Source: Gammaproteobacteria bacterium
GTDB taxonomy: Bacteria > Pseudomonadota > Gammaproteobacteria > Steroidobacterales > Steroidobacteraceae
DNA: 38,496 nucleotides
Direction of reading: 5' to 3'
Assembly (NCBI GenBank): GCA_030040235.1
Contig: JASHUC010000008.1
Span: 1 to 38,496 of the forward strand
Below are positions 1-7,302 of this stretch, one piece after another. Within the stretch, counting starts at the first letter, position 1. Every line of letters starts with the position of its first letter. Both the position numbers and the translations under genes were made by a program. The notes beneath the pieces are model-generated. The model was not told the DNA's origin. It did not search any database and was given only the letters and a program-made list of their open reading frames with translations.

Positions 1-685
1 TGTCGTCGGTGGCGGCGATCTGATCGCTCACGGAGGCGAGCTGGATCGCCTGCAGGGCCACATTGGAGGTGAGCGTCAGATAGCTCCCCTCGAGCACGAA
101 GCTCTGTTGCAGGGCCTGCGCCTCGAGCCCCTCGAGGGTGCGCCGCTCTCCGCCCCAAATATCGAAGGTGTAGGTGACCCCCAGGGCGGCCATGAAGTAT
201 TGCTCGATGAAGTTGGGAAAGCCCGGGAACACCTCCGCACCGCTTTCCTGGTATCGCGAGGCGAACACCGAGCCCTGGAACTGCGGGAAAAAGACACCGG
301 CCTCGGCCCGCACGTTCTCGCGGTACTCGCGCAGGGTCGCCTCCTGGGCGGCGATGTCCGGATAGCTCGCCATCGCCTGATCGATGAGCGCATCGAGCTT
401 GGCCGAGCCGAACAGCCTCCACCACTGCCCCGCCAGATCCTGGCCGAGCTTGAAGCTTTGCGCCTTGCCGCCCGCACCGGCCACACCGGTGGAGGCGGTC
501 TGCCCCGGCAGCCCCTCGTGGGTATACCCGTCCTGCCTCGGTGGGGCCGGCGGGTGGTAGTTCGGCCCGACCGCGCAGGCGGACAGAACGAGCGCGACCG
601 CCGCCCCCACGGAAAGAGTGAAGGCTGGTCCGGTGCAGCCCCGGACTCGGGGGAACCGTTGGAACGGAGCTCGTTTGAGTGTCAT
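1..685 (-). CDS. RND efflux outer-membrane factor lipoprotein (NodT/OprM family), partial
   Basis: This is the 5' part (about 228 codons) of an outer-membrane channel gene that continues beyond the left edge, so no stop codon is seen. The start is ATG at 685 with GAGGGG five bases upstream. The N-terminus has a signal peptide ending in the lipobox LSAC, followed by AVGPNYHPPAPP, a sequence typical of NodT/OprM lipoproteins. The segment QWWRLFGSAKLDALIDQAMASYPD is the usual first periplasmic helix region of the family, and YTFDIWGG matches the conserved FDLWG-type motif of the first beta strands. The protein would form the outer-membrane trimeric duct of a tripartite efflux pump or type I system. 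Its partners are not visible and must lie to the left. It is a paralogue of the complete outer-membrane factor at 16576-18048. Family assignment is secure; the substrate is unknown. Confidence 0.9.
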   Translation of the reverse strand, partial: MTLKRAPFQRFPRVRGCTGPAFTLSVGAAVALVLSACAVGPNYHPPAPPRQDGYTHEGLPGQTASTGVAGAGGKAQSFKLGQDLAGQWWRLFGSAKLDALIDQAMASYPDIAAQEATLREYRENVRAEAGVFFPQFQGSVFASRYQESGAEVFPGFPNFIEQYFMAALGVTYTFDIWGGERRTLEGLEAQALQQSFVLEGSYLTLTSNVALQAIQLASVSDQIAATDD

Positions 686-1005
686 CGCCCCTCAAGGTAT
701 CGGATGTCCCCCGCAGGCGATTCAGGATGCGACGAACGCCGCCTTTTTCGGATGGGCGCGCCTCGGCGCAGATGAACGGGCGAGCAAGCCGGCTCGGAAG
801 CCTCCGGCTCGACTCCCCGACTGCGAAGCGATTTTCTGCCCTAGAATGGTGCGTACGGCACTTCCCCATGAGCGGCGCATCACTCCGCGAGCCCTTGTTC
901 ATAGGCTTTGCTCCATCTCCCTGATATAGTGCGCTTTGATAGACAGCCGCACCTCGATCGGGCATCGGTGATGCTCGGGGGGTGTGGGGCATCTGAGGGG
1001 ACGCC
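686..1005. promoter_or_regulatory. Divergent intergenic region with a candidate extended -10
   Basis: These 320 bases separate the divergent outer-membrane factor and UrcA-family genes. On the plus strand TATAGT at 925-930 is preceded by TG at 922-923 (TGATATAGT), which fits an extended -10 promoter and would start the urcA-like transcript near 937. I see no good -35 for it. I see no RNA gene, strong terminator or coding sequence in the rest of the stretch. Confidence 0.3.
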
Positions 1006-1362
1006 ATGTCGATCAGCGCAAAACTGTTGCGAGGACTCTCGCTCTTGATCCTGTCGCTTGCATGCTCTGTGACCTTCGCAGATGTGCAATTTCAGCATTC
1101 CTCGCTGGTGCGATTTGCGGACCTGAATCTGCAGAAGCCGGCCGATGTCGCCAAGCTCTACGGCCGCATCACCGCCGCGGCCGATAAGCTCTGTGGGCCG
1201 CGCTCGCTTACGGGGGCCTACTCGAAGTCGGCCGTGTACGCGGGCTGCTATGCGCACACGGTCGCGCAGGCCATCGCTCGAGTCGATCAAGCTCCTCTGA
1301 CGGCGTACTACGAGGAGCGAATGCATCCCGCTTCGCGCGAGCTCTCGATCGCCCGAAAGTAA
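1006..1362 (+). CDS. UrcA family protein (small exported protein)
   Basis: A 118-residue protein that starts at ATG 1006 behind GAGGGG (995-1000). Residues 1-25 form a signal peptide (hydrophobic LLRGLSLLILSLACSVTFA, cleavage probably after FA). The mature part has the UrcA-family pattern: VRFADLNLQKPADVAKLYGRI, then AADKLC, a second cysteine in GCYAHTV, and the ending AQAIARVDQAPLTAYY. The two cysteines (about residues 63 and 84) probably form a disulfide in the periplasm. The function of UrcA proteins is not established. The gene stands alone between divergent and co-directional neighbours and is probably not part of the guanidine operon that follows, because a hairpin and a separate promoter lie between them. 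Confidence 0.88.
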   Translation: MSISAKLLRGLSLLILSLACSVTFADVQFQHSSLVRFADLNLQKPADVAKLYGRITAAADKLCGPRSLTGAYSKSAVYAGCYAHTVAQAIARVDQAPLTAYYEERMHPASRELSIARK

Positions 1363-1363
1363 A

Positions 1364-1382
1364 CGCCCCAGGCAAAGGGGCG
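1364..1382 (+). terminator. Hairpin just after the urcA-like stop codon
   Basis: CGCCCC (1364-1369), seven-base loop, GGGGCG (1377-1382) starts one base after the TAA stop. The stem is six perfect GC pairs. It has no run of T after it, so intrinsic termination is uncertain; it may instead protect the 3' end. Confidence 0.35.
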
Positions 1383-1463
1383 CCTGCGGCCCCTGCTCCC
1401 GCGTTACTCCAAATTCATTGCAATTCGCGCTGCGCGCGGCTTCGGCCGTGCGCAGTTGCGCGC

Positions 1464-1492
1464 TTGACACCGCCATGGCCGCACAGTATTAC
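1464..1492 (+). promoter_or_regulatory. Sigma-70 promoter of the guanidine catabolic operon
   Basis: A perfect -35 TTGACA (1464-1469) is followed after 17 bases by TATTAC (1487-1492), a 4/6 match to the -10. It lies 36 bases ahead of the first start codon of the operon. The -10 falls inside the left half of the 11-base inverted repeat at 1485-1514, so a bound regulator would cover the promoter, which suggests repression. Confidence 0.6.
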
Positions 1493-1514
1493 TAATACTA
1501 TACTTAGTAATACT
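1485..1514. promoter_or_regulatory. NikR-type operator (perfect inverted repeat)
   Basis: AGTATTACTAA (1485-1495), an 8-base spacer, then TTAGTAATACT (1504-1514): an 11-base perfect inverted repeat. Written as half-sites it is GTATTA-N16-TAATAC, the same length and layout as the known E. coli NikR operator GTATGA-N16-TCATAC, with one base changed per half. It sits directly in front of the gene for a NikR-like protein and overlaps the -10. A partial further copy, AATACTATA, occurs twice in the same stretch. Autoregulation by the 1528-2019 product is the straightforward inference. Confidence 0.75.
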
Positions 1515-1527
1515 ATAGGGAAGCGGC

Positions 1528-2019
1528 ATGGGCGAGGGCATCCTTCACGAGCTTGCACGGCTGAGCGTGAGCCTTCCGGGTGAGTTGCTCGCCGAGCTCG
1601 ACGCCATGGTGAGCGAGCGTGGTCTTCCGAGCCGCTCACAGATGATCGCCGAGCTCATCCGTCATGCGCTCGCCGAGCACAACGAGGGACTTGCGAATTC
1701 GGTTCTGGCGGGCACCCTCACACTCATCTATCGCGCCGACAGCGGCCGTGTGCGCCAGGCGCTCGCGCAGATTCAAACAGCGTACGTGAAGGAGGTGATC
1801 TCCTCCCAGCACGTGCTGCTCGAGGACGATCAGTCGCTCGAGGTGCTGCTCGTGCAGGGCCCCGCGCCGCGGCTGAACGCGCTGTGCGACGCTCTGCGAA
1901 AAGTGCGCGGCGTTCAGCAGATCAAGCTCGTGACGACCACTGCGCTGCTGCCCCCGCTACATTCCCACGGCGCTCTCGAGCCTGCCGCAGGCCGCCTCTC
2001 CTCCCGGGCCGCTCGATGA
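1528..2019 (+). CDS. NikR-like ribbon-helix-helix regulator with degenerate nickel site
   Basis: A 163-residue protein; ATG at 1528 behind AGGGAAG. Residues 9-52 are a ribbon-helix-helix DNA-binding domain (ARLSVSLPGELLAELDAMV, then SRSQMIAELIRHAL). Residues 60-140 match the NikR C-terminal ACT-like domain, including LEVLLVQG (LEIAVLKG in E. coli NikR) and RKVRGVQQIKLV (RGVRHGHL). Aligned by eye to E. coli NikR, the four nickel ligands H76, H87, H89, C95 correspond to T84, H95, L97, S103, so only one is kept. The C-terminal tail has an unrelated HSH. It is the first gene of the operon and overlaps the next gene by four bases (ATGA). I infer an autoregulated repressor of the guanidine operon that senses something other than nickel. 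Family assignment is good; the ligand is unknown. Confidence 0.82.
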   Translation: MGEGILHELARLSVSLPGELLAELDAMVSERGLPSRSQMIAELIRHALAEHNEGLANSVLAGTLTLIYRADSGRVRQALAQIQTAYVKEVISSQHVLLEDDQSLEVLLVQGPAPRLNALCDALRKVRGVQQIKLVTTTALLPPLHSHGALEPAAGRLSSRAAR

Positions 2020-2843
2020 CTCAGGGCACCAAGGATCCCTTCGGCGCGCAGGTCCATGCGCGAGCCATGGCGGGAACCCTGGTCGAGGCGATGCCCACGG
2101 TGCCCGCAACCGGCGCGAGCGCTCCGCCCCCCGGAGTCGCCTCCGACGCCATGCTCTGGGAGGAGACGATCGCAAGCGGCGGTTATGCCTCCAAGGAGCT
2201 CGACCGCGGCGCGCGTTTGCGCCTCACCGATCTCAGCGGGGATGGCTGCGTCTCGATGCTGCTTTTCAACGCTGAGCGACCCGTCGAGCGATTGAATGTC
2301 GCCGATACGGTGAAGGTGCAGTGGTGCGCCTACCTCTCTCGAGGACGGCTGCTGCTCTCGGACATGGGACGTGCGCTCGCGAGCATCCTCGAGGATGAGG
2401 CCGAGACTCACGATACTTTTTGCGGAGCATCGAACGAGGCGAGCAATGCCGGCAAGTACGGCAGCGGCGCCAACTGGAGCGCGCATCCGAATGCACGCGA
2501 GCGCCTGTTGCTCGGCGCGGCGAAATTCGGGCTCGGTCGCAAGGATGTGCATCCCTGCGTCAACTGGTTCAAAGCCGTCCGGATCGCCCCGGACGGCGCG
2601 ACGGTGCTGAATTACGGACCGTTCACTCCCGGCCGGAGCGTGACCGTGCGCGCGGAGATGAACCTCATCGTAGTGCTCGCCAACTGCCCGCACGTACTCG
2701 ACCCGCGGCCGCGTTACAGCGTGACACCGGTTCGCGTGAGTGCGTGGCGCGGAGCGATCACTCCCGATGATGACCCGATTCGCAACGCTAGCCCCGAGGG
2801 CAAGCGGGCCTTTCTCAACGTGGAGGAATACTTCCGCCGCTGA
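2016..2843 (+). CDS. Urea amidolyase-associated protein UAAP1 (carboxyguanidine deiminase subunit)
   Basis: A 275-residue DUF1989-family protein. The start at ATG 2016 overlaps the stop of the regulator gene (ATGA), indicating translational coupling. Family-typical stretches are MLWEETIASGGYASKEL (46-62), RLRLTDLSGDGCVSMLLFNA (67-86), ERLNVADTVKVQW (91-103), RLLLSDMGR (111-119), HDTFCGASN (132-140) and PHVLDPRPRYSVTPVRVSAW near the end. UAAP1 and UAAP2 have been shown in other bacteria to form carboxyguanidine deiminase (CgdAB), which converts carboxyguanidine to allophanate and ammonia; I cannot say from memory which letter belongs to which subunit. It is cytoplasmic. The neighbours (UAAP2, carboxylase, allophanate hydrolase) and the guanidine riboswitch nearby support this role over the older urea annotation. 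The first 40 residues are poorly conserved and a later start is possible. Confidence 0.88.
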   Translation: MTQGTKDPFGAQVHARAMAGTLVEAMPTVPATGASAPPPGVASDAMLWEETIASGGYASKELDRGARLRLTDLSGDGCVSMLLFNAERPVERLNVADTVKVQWCAYLSRGRLLLSDMGRALASILEDEAETHDTFCGASNEASNAGKYGSGANWSAHPNARERLLLGAAKFGLGRKDVHPCVNWFKAVRIAPDGATVLNYGPFTPGRSVTVRAEMNLIVVLANCPHVLDPRPRYSVTPVRVSAWRGAITPDDDPIRNASPEGKRAFLNVEEYFRR

Positions 2844-2882
2844 GAGTAACGGTAGGCACTTCTGCGCATCTCACGCGCGACA

Positions 2883-3557
2883 TTGAACGACCAGGGATTT
2901 CCGCACTCCGTGAACGACATCGCCCCTCCGATCCTTCCAGGCCGCATCGTCCTCGATGAGGTGATCCCCGCTCGCGCATCGTGGGATCACGCGCTGCGCC
3001 GGGAGGAGACGCTGCGGATCATCGATCTGGAGGGCAATCAGTCCTGCGACTTTCTGATGTACGCGCTTGCGGACGATGCCGAGCGCTACAGTGCGCAGGA
3101 CACGATCGCCGCTCAGGGCAATATATTTCTGCGCGCGGGGTCGGTACTCCTCTCGAACGAGGGCCGCCCCATGGCTCGGATCACTGGGACGAGCGTCGCG
3201 TACCACGACACGATCGGAGGTGCCTGCAGCTGCGAGAGCAACACGCTGCGCTACGGGCATCACACCAAGTCACAACACGCTTGCGTCGAGAATTTCCTGC
3301 AGGCGAACGGGCGCCACGGCCGCGGCAAGCGCGACATGGTCTCCAACATCAACTGGTTCATGAACGTGCCGGTCGAAGCGGACGGGACCCTCGGCATCGT
3401 GGACGGCATCTCGGCGGCAGGACTCTACGTCGAGCTGCTCGCGCTCATGGACGTCGTCGCGGTGATCTCGAATTGCCCGCAGGTGAACAACCCCTGCAAC
3501 GCGTTCAACCCGACGCCTCTGCGGGTGATCATCGCCGCCCGCGACCCGCCCGACTGA
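2883..3557 (+). CDS. Urea amidolyase-associated protein UAAP2 (carboxyguanidine deiminase subunit)
   Basis: A 224-residue DUF1989-family protein, partner of the preceding gene, 39 bases after its stop. Conserved family stretches are ETLRIIDLEGNQSCDFLMYA (42-61), AERYSAQDTIAAQGNIFL (66-83), GSVLLSNEGRPM (86-97), HDTIGGACSCESNTLRYGHH (108-127) with Cys115 and Cys117, and SNINWFMNVPVEADG. The start is uncertain: TTG at 2883 gives the length listed, GTG at 2910 (VNDIAPPILPGR) is a nine-residue shorter alternative, and neither has a strong ribosome-binding site. With UAAP1 it would deiminate the carboxyguanidine made by the next gene's product. The order UAAP1-UAAP2-carboxylase-allophanate hydrolase is the classic arrangement of guanidine assimilation loci. 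Confidence 0.88.
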   Translation: MNDQGFPHSVNDIAPPILPGRIVLDEVIPARASWDHALRREETLRIIDLEGNQSCDFLMYALADDAERYSAQDTIAAQGNIFLRAGSVLLSNEGRPMARITGTSVAYHDTIGGACSCESNTLRYGHHTKSQHACVENFLQANGRHGRGKRDMVSNINWFMNVPVEADGTLGIVDGISAAGLYVELLALMDVVAVISNCPQVNNPCNAFNPTPLRVIIAARDPPD

Positions 3558-3618
3558 TGCTCGCACTGTTTTCCCCGTTTTCCGGCCGCCGACCGTGCGG
3601 AGCGCTCGAGGATGAGGC

Positions 3619-6600
3619 GTGTTTCACAAGGTTCTGATCGCCAACCGCGCAACGATCGCCTGCCGGATCATCCGCACCCTGCGCCGCATGGGCATCGGTT
3701 CGGTCGCGGTGTATTCCGACGCCGATCTCGGCTCGCGGCATGTCCGTGACGCCGACGAGGCCGTGCGAATCGGTCCGGCGCCCGCCCCCGAGAGCTACCT
3801 GAACGTCGAGCAGATTCTCGCGGCCGCGCGCGAGCGGGGCGCGCAGGCGATCCATCCCGGCTATGGGTTTCTCAGCGAGAACGCGGAGTTCGCGGCGCGC
3901 TGCGAGACTCAGGGCCTTGCCTTCATCGGCCCCACCCCCGAGAACATTCGCGCCTTTGGACTCAAGCACACCGCTCGCGAGCTCGCCCGCGCCCACGCTG
4001 TGCCGCTCCTACCGGGGAGCGGTGTGCTGCCCGACTGCGCGACAGCGCTGCGGGAGGCCGAGCGGATCGGCTTTCCGGTGATGCTCAAGGCGACGGGCGG
4101 CGGAGGTGGCATCGGCATGCGCCCCTGTGCGGGACCCGCCGAGCTTCCCGAGGCCCTCGATGTGGTCCGTCGGCTCGCCGCGAGTCATTTCGCCGATTGC
4201 GGCGTGTTTCTCGAGCGCCTGGTGCCCAATGCGCGGCACATCGAGGTGCAAATCTTCGGGGATGGGCGCGGCCGGGTGATCGCATTGGGCGAGCGTGATT
4301 GCTCGCTGCAGCGGCGCCATCAGAAGGTGATCGAAGAATCCCCGGCCCCTCGACTGCCAGAGGCGACGCGCGCGCGCCTGACGGAATGTGCCGAGCGGCT
4401 CGCCTCCGCGGTGCACTACCGCTCCGCGGGCACGGTCGAGTTTCTCTACGACCCGGACCGCGACGAGTTCTTCTTCCTCGAAGTGAACGCCCGTCTTCAG
4501 GTTGAGCACGGTGTGACCGAGGAGGTCCTGGGCATCGACCTCGTCGAGTGGATGATCCGCTGCGCAGCCGGCGAGAGCGCCTTTCTCGATGCCTGGGCGG
4601 GGGCGGGCACGCGCGCGCGTGCACGCCGCGTTGCGATCGAGGCGCGGGTTTACGCGGAGGACCCCGGAGCGGCCTTTCGTCCGAGCAGCGGGACGCTGAC
4701 GCACGTCACCTTCCCTGAGGATGCGCGTACCGAGACCTGGATCTCCGGCGGAAGCGAGGTGAGTCCGCACTACGATGCGTTGCTCGCCAAGCTCATCGTC
4801 ACGGGACCCGACCGGACATCTGCCGTGGACGCTTTGCAGCGCGCACTCGATGAGACCCTCCTCGCCGGGATCGAGACCAATCTCGCCTGGCTGCGCGAGG
4901 TGGTGCGGAGCGAAATGTTCACGGCCGGCCGACCCTCTACGCATGCGCTCGCCGCAATCGACTACGCCGCCCGCTCCGTGCGCGTCTCGAGCGGCGGGGT
5001 GGCAACGAGTATCCAGGACTATCCCGGCCGTCTCGGGTTCTGGAACGTGGGGGTGCCTCCGTCGGGCCCCATGGACGGGCTTGCCTTCAGGCTCGGCAAC
5101 CGGCTTCTCGGCAATCCTCAGGGCGCCGCGGGTCTCGAGTGGACTGCCGTCGGACCCACACTCGAATTCGATCGCGCGGCGATCGTGTGTCTGGCGGGCG
5201 CCGAGAGCGATGCGACGCTCGATGGCGTCCCGGTCGAGCCGTACACGCCGCAGGCCGTTGTGCCCGGGCAGGTGCTGAGACTCGGACGGCTGCGCGGCGC
5301 CGGATTGAGGGGCTACGTGCTGTTTCGTGGCGGGCTCGATGTTGCCCCCTACCTCGCGAGTCGTGCAACGTTCACGCTCGGCGGCTTCGGAGGTCACGCG
5401 GGCCGAAATCTCGCCGCCGGCGATGTGCTGCACCTCGCTCCCGAGCCCGCTGACTCGATCGAGCCGGCACTCGAGCGATCACTGCGGCCTCGAATCGGCC
5501 GCGAGTGGACGCTGCGCGTCCTTTCGGGGCCGCACGGCGCGCCGGATTTCTTCACGACGGGGGACATCGAGACGTTCCTCGATGCACGCTGGCGCGTGCA
5601 CTACAACTCGAACCGCACCGGCGTGCGCCTTCTCGGACCGCGGCCCAAGTGGGCGCGCCGCACCGGCGGGGAGGCGGGGCTTCATCCATCAAACATCCAC
5701 GACAATGCCTACGCCGTGGGTGCAGTCGATTTCACGGGCGACATGCCCATCGTGCTCGGGCCCGACGGTCCATCGCTCGGTGGATTCGTCTGTCCGTTCG
5801 TCACGATACAGGCCGATCTGTGGAAACTCGGCCAGCTCGCGCCGCATGATACGGTGCAGTTCGAGAGCGTAGATGCCGAGGCCGCCACGCGCCTCGAACA
5901 CGCCCAGGACTCCTTCATCGCGCAGCCCGGCGCGCGCGCCCGGCGCGTGCCTGGAGTGCACGCCAGGCCCGCTCCGCGGGCGCGATGCATTCTCGATCCG
6001 CTCCTCGCCTCTATTCCGGCGCGCGGGGAGCGGCCGCAGACAGCGTATCGGCGTCAGGGCGACCGGCACCTCCTCGTCGAGTACGGGCCCATCGTGCTCG
6101 ACCTGGAGCTGCGGCTGCGGGTGCATGCGTTGATGCTCGAGCTCGAGAAGCTTTCACTGCCGGGCATCCTCGATGTGACACCCGGGATCCGCTCTTTGCA
6201 GGTGCACTACGAGAGCCGCATGCTACGACAGTCCGATCTGCTTCAGAGACTGGCCGATGCGGAAGAGCGCCTCGGCACACTCGCGGATTTTCAAGTCTCA
6301 TCGCGCGTGGTCCATCTGCCGCTCTCCTTCCGCGATCCGGCAGTCGAAGAGACGATTGCGAGATACATGGCCTCGGTGCGCGATGATGCACCCTGGTGTC
6401 CCGACAACATCGAATTCATTCGCCGCGTGAACGGCCTCGCATCGGCCGATGAGGTGCGGCGCATCGTGTTCGATGCGCGCTATCTCGTCCTCGGCCTGGG
6501 CGATGTGTATCTCGGAGCGCCGGTCGCGACACCGCTCGATCCGCGTCATCGTCTGGTCACGACGAAGTACAACCCGGCCCGCACCTGGACGCCACCCAAC

Positions 6601-7302
6601 GTGGTCGGCATCGGCGGTGCGTACCTCTGCATCTATGGCCTCGAAGGACCCGGCGGATATCAGCTGTTCGGGCGCACCGTGCAGGTGTGGAACAGCTATC
6701 GCCAGACCCAGGCGTTTCGGGACGGCAAGCCCTGGCTGCTGCGCTTCTTTGATCAGATCCGCTTCTTCCCGGTGACGCCGGCCGAGCTCGCCGAGTGGCG
6801 ACGCGAGTTTCCTTTGGGCCGCAGAGCTCTGCGCATCGACGGGGAGGTCTTTCGGCTCGCCGACTATCGGCGGCTCCTGCGCGAGGAGTGCGACTCGATC
6901 GCGGCGTTTCAGCTCCGGCGGCAGGCTGCGTTCAATGCGGAATGCGAGAACTGGGAGCAAAGCAACGAGCTCGCGCACCACGATGGCATCGCGGGCACCA
7001 ACGTGGTGCACACACCGGTGCAGACTCCCGTTGACGCGGAGGTCGTGGAGGCTCCATTGGGCGGGTATGTGTGGAAGATATACGTGAAACCCGGTGACCA
7101 CATCGAGAAAGGCACGGTCATTGCAGCGATCGAAGCCATGAAGACCGAGTGCAGCGTGCCGAGTCCCGCCGCAGGTGTCGTGCGCGCCGTGTACGTTCGC
7201 GAGCGACAGACCGTCGGGCCCGGTGCGCCGATGGTCGCGCTGGACATCGCGGCGTGCTCGCGCGCCGCAGCGAGTTCCCGAGCATGCCTCGTGCGACCCT
7301 AG
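3619..7302 (+). CDS. Biotin-dependent guanidine/urea carboxylase
   Basis: A 1227-residue single-chain carboxylase. It starts at GTG 3619 with CGAGGA (3607-3612) upstream; the ATG at 3612 is in another frame. Domains in order: biotin carboxylase (1-450) with the ATP-grasp glycine loop KATGGGGGIGMR (157-168) and EVNARLQVEH (288-297); carboxyltransferase region related to KipA/KipI (AHS2 from about 455, with QDYPGRLGFWNVGVPPSGPMD, and AHS1 from about 800) containing PGGYQLFGRT; and a C-terminal biotin carrier with EAMKTE, the biotinylated lysine being K1175. The enzyme uses ATP and bicarbonate to N-carboxylate its substrate. In other bacteria enzymes in this gene context prefer guanidine over urea. 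The two UAAP genes upstream and the nearby guanidine riboswitch favour guanidine here; sequence alone cannot exclude urea. The last 19 bases overlap the allophanate hydrolase gene. Confidence 0.93.
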   Translation: MFHKVLIANRATIACRIIRTLRRMGIGSVAVYSDADLGSRHVRDADEAVRIGPAPAPESYLNVEQILAAARERGAQAIHPGYGFLSENAEFAARCETQGLAFIGPTPENIRAFGLKHTARELARAHAVPLLPGSGVLPDCATALREAERIGFPVMLKATGGGGGIGMRPCAGPAELPEALDVVRRLAASHFADCGVFLERLVPNARHIEVQIFGDGRGRVIALGERDCSLQRRHQKVIEESPAPRLPEATRARLTECAERLASAVHYRSAGTVEFLYDPDRDEFFFLEVNARLQVEHGVTEEVLGIDLVEWMIRCAAGESAFLDAWAGAGTRARARRVAIEARVYAEDPGAAFRPSSGTLTHVTFPEDARTETWISGGSEVSPHYDALLAKLIVTGPDRTSAVDALQRALDETLLAGIETNLAWLREVVRSEMFTAGRPSTHALAAIDYAARSVRVSSGGVATSIQDYPGRLGFWNVGVPPSGPMDGLAFRLGNRLLGNPQGAAGLEWTAVGPTLEFDRAAIVCLAGAESDATLDGVPVEPYTPQAVVPGQVLRLGRLRGAGLRGYVLFRGGLDVAPYLASRATFTLGGFGGHAGRNLAAGDVLHLAPEPADSIEPALERSLRPRIGREWTLRVLSGPHGAPDFFTTGDIETFLDARWRVHYNSNRTGVRLLGPRPKWARRTGGEAGLHPSNIHDNAYAVGAVDFTGDMPIVLGPDGPSLGGFVCPFVTIQADLWKLGQLAPHDTVQFESVDAEAATRLEHAQDSFIAQPGARARRVPGVHARPAPRARCILDPLLASIPARGERPQTAYRRQGDRHLLVEYGPIVLDLELRLRVHALMLELEKLSLPGILDVTPGIRSLQVHYESRMLRQSDLLQRLADAEERLGTLADFQVSSRVVHLPLSFRDPAVEETIARYMASVRDDAPWCPDNIEFIRRVNGLASADEVRRIVFDARYLVLGLGDVYLGAPVATPLDPRHRLVTTKYNPARTWTPPNVVGIGGAYLCIYGLEGPGGYQLFGRTVQVWNSYRQTQAFRDGKPWLLRFFDQIRFFPVTPAELAEWRREFPLGRRALRIDGEVFRLADYRRLLREECDSIAAFQLRRQAAFNAECENWEQSNELAHHDGIAGTNVVHTPVQTPVDAEVVEAPLGGYVWKIYVKPGDHIEKGTVIAAIEAMKTECSVPSPAAGVVRAVYVRERQTVGPGAPMVALDIAACSRAAASSRACLVRP

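Noticed and set aside
1528..2019. Nickel-responsive NikR controlling a urease or nickel transporter
   Set aside because: There is no nickel gene nearby, three of four nickel ligands are missing by my alignment, and the downstream genes use biotin chemistry instead of urease.
4009..5433. A 474-codon minus-strand frame across the carboxylase gene
   Set aside because: It is opposite the biotin carboxylase and AHS domains, which have strong motifs; the antisense translation has none.
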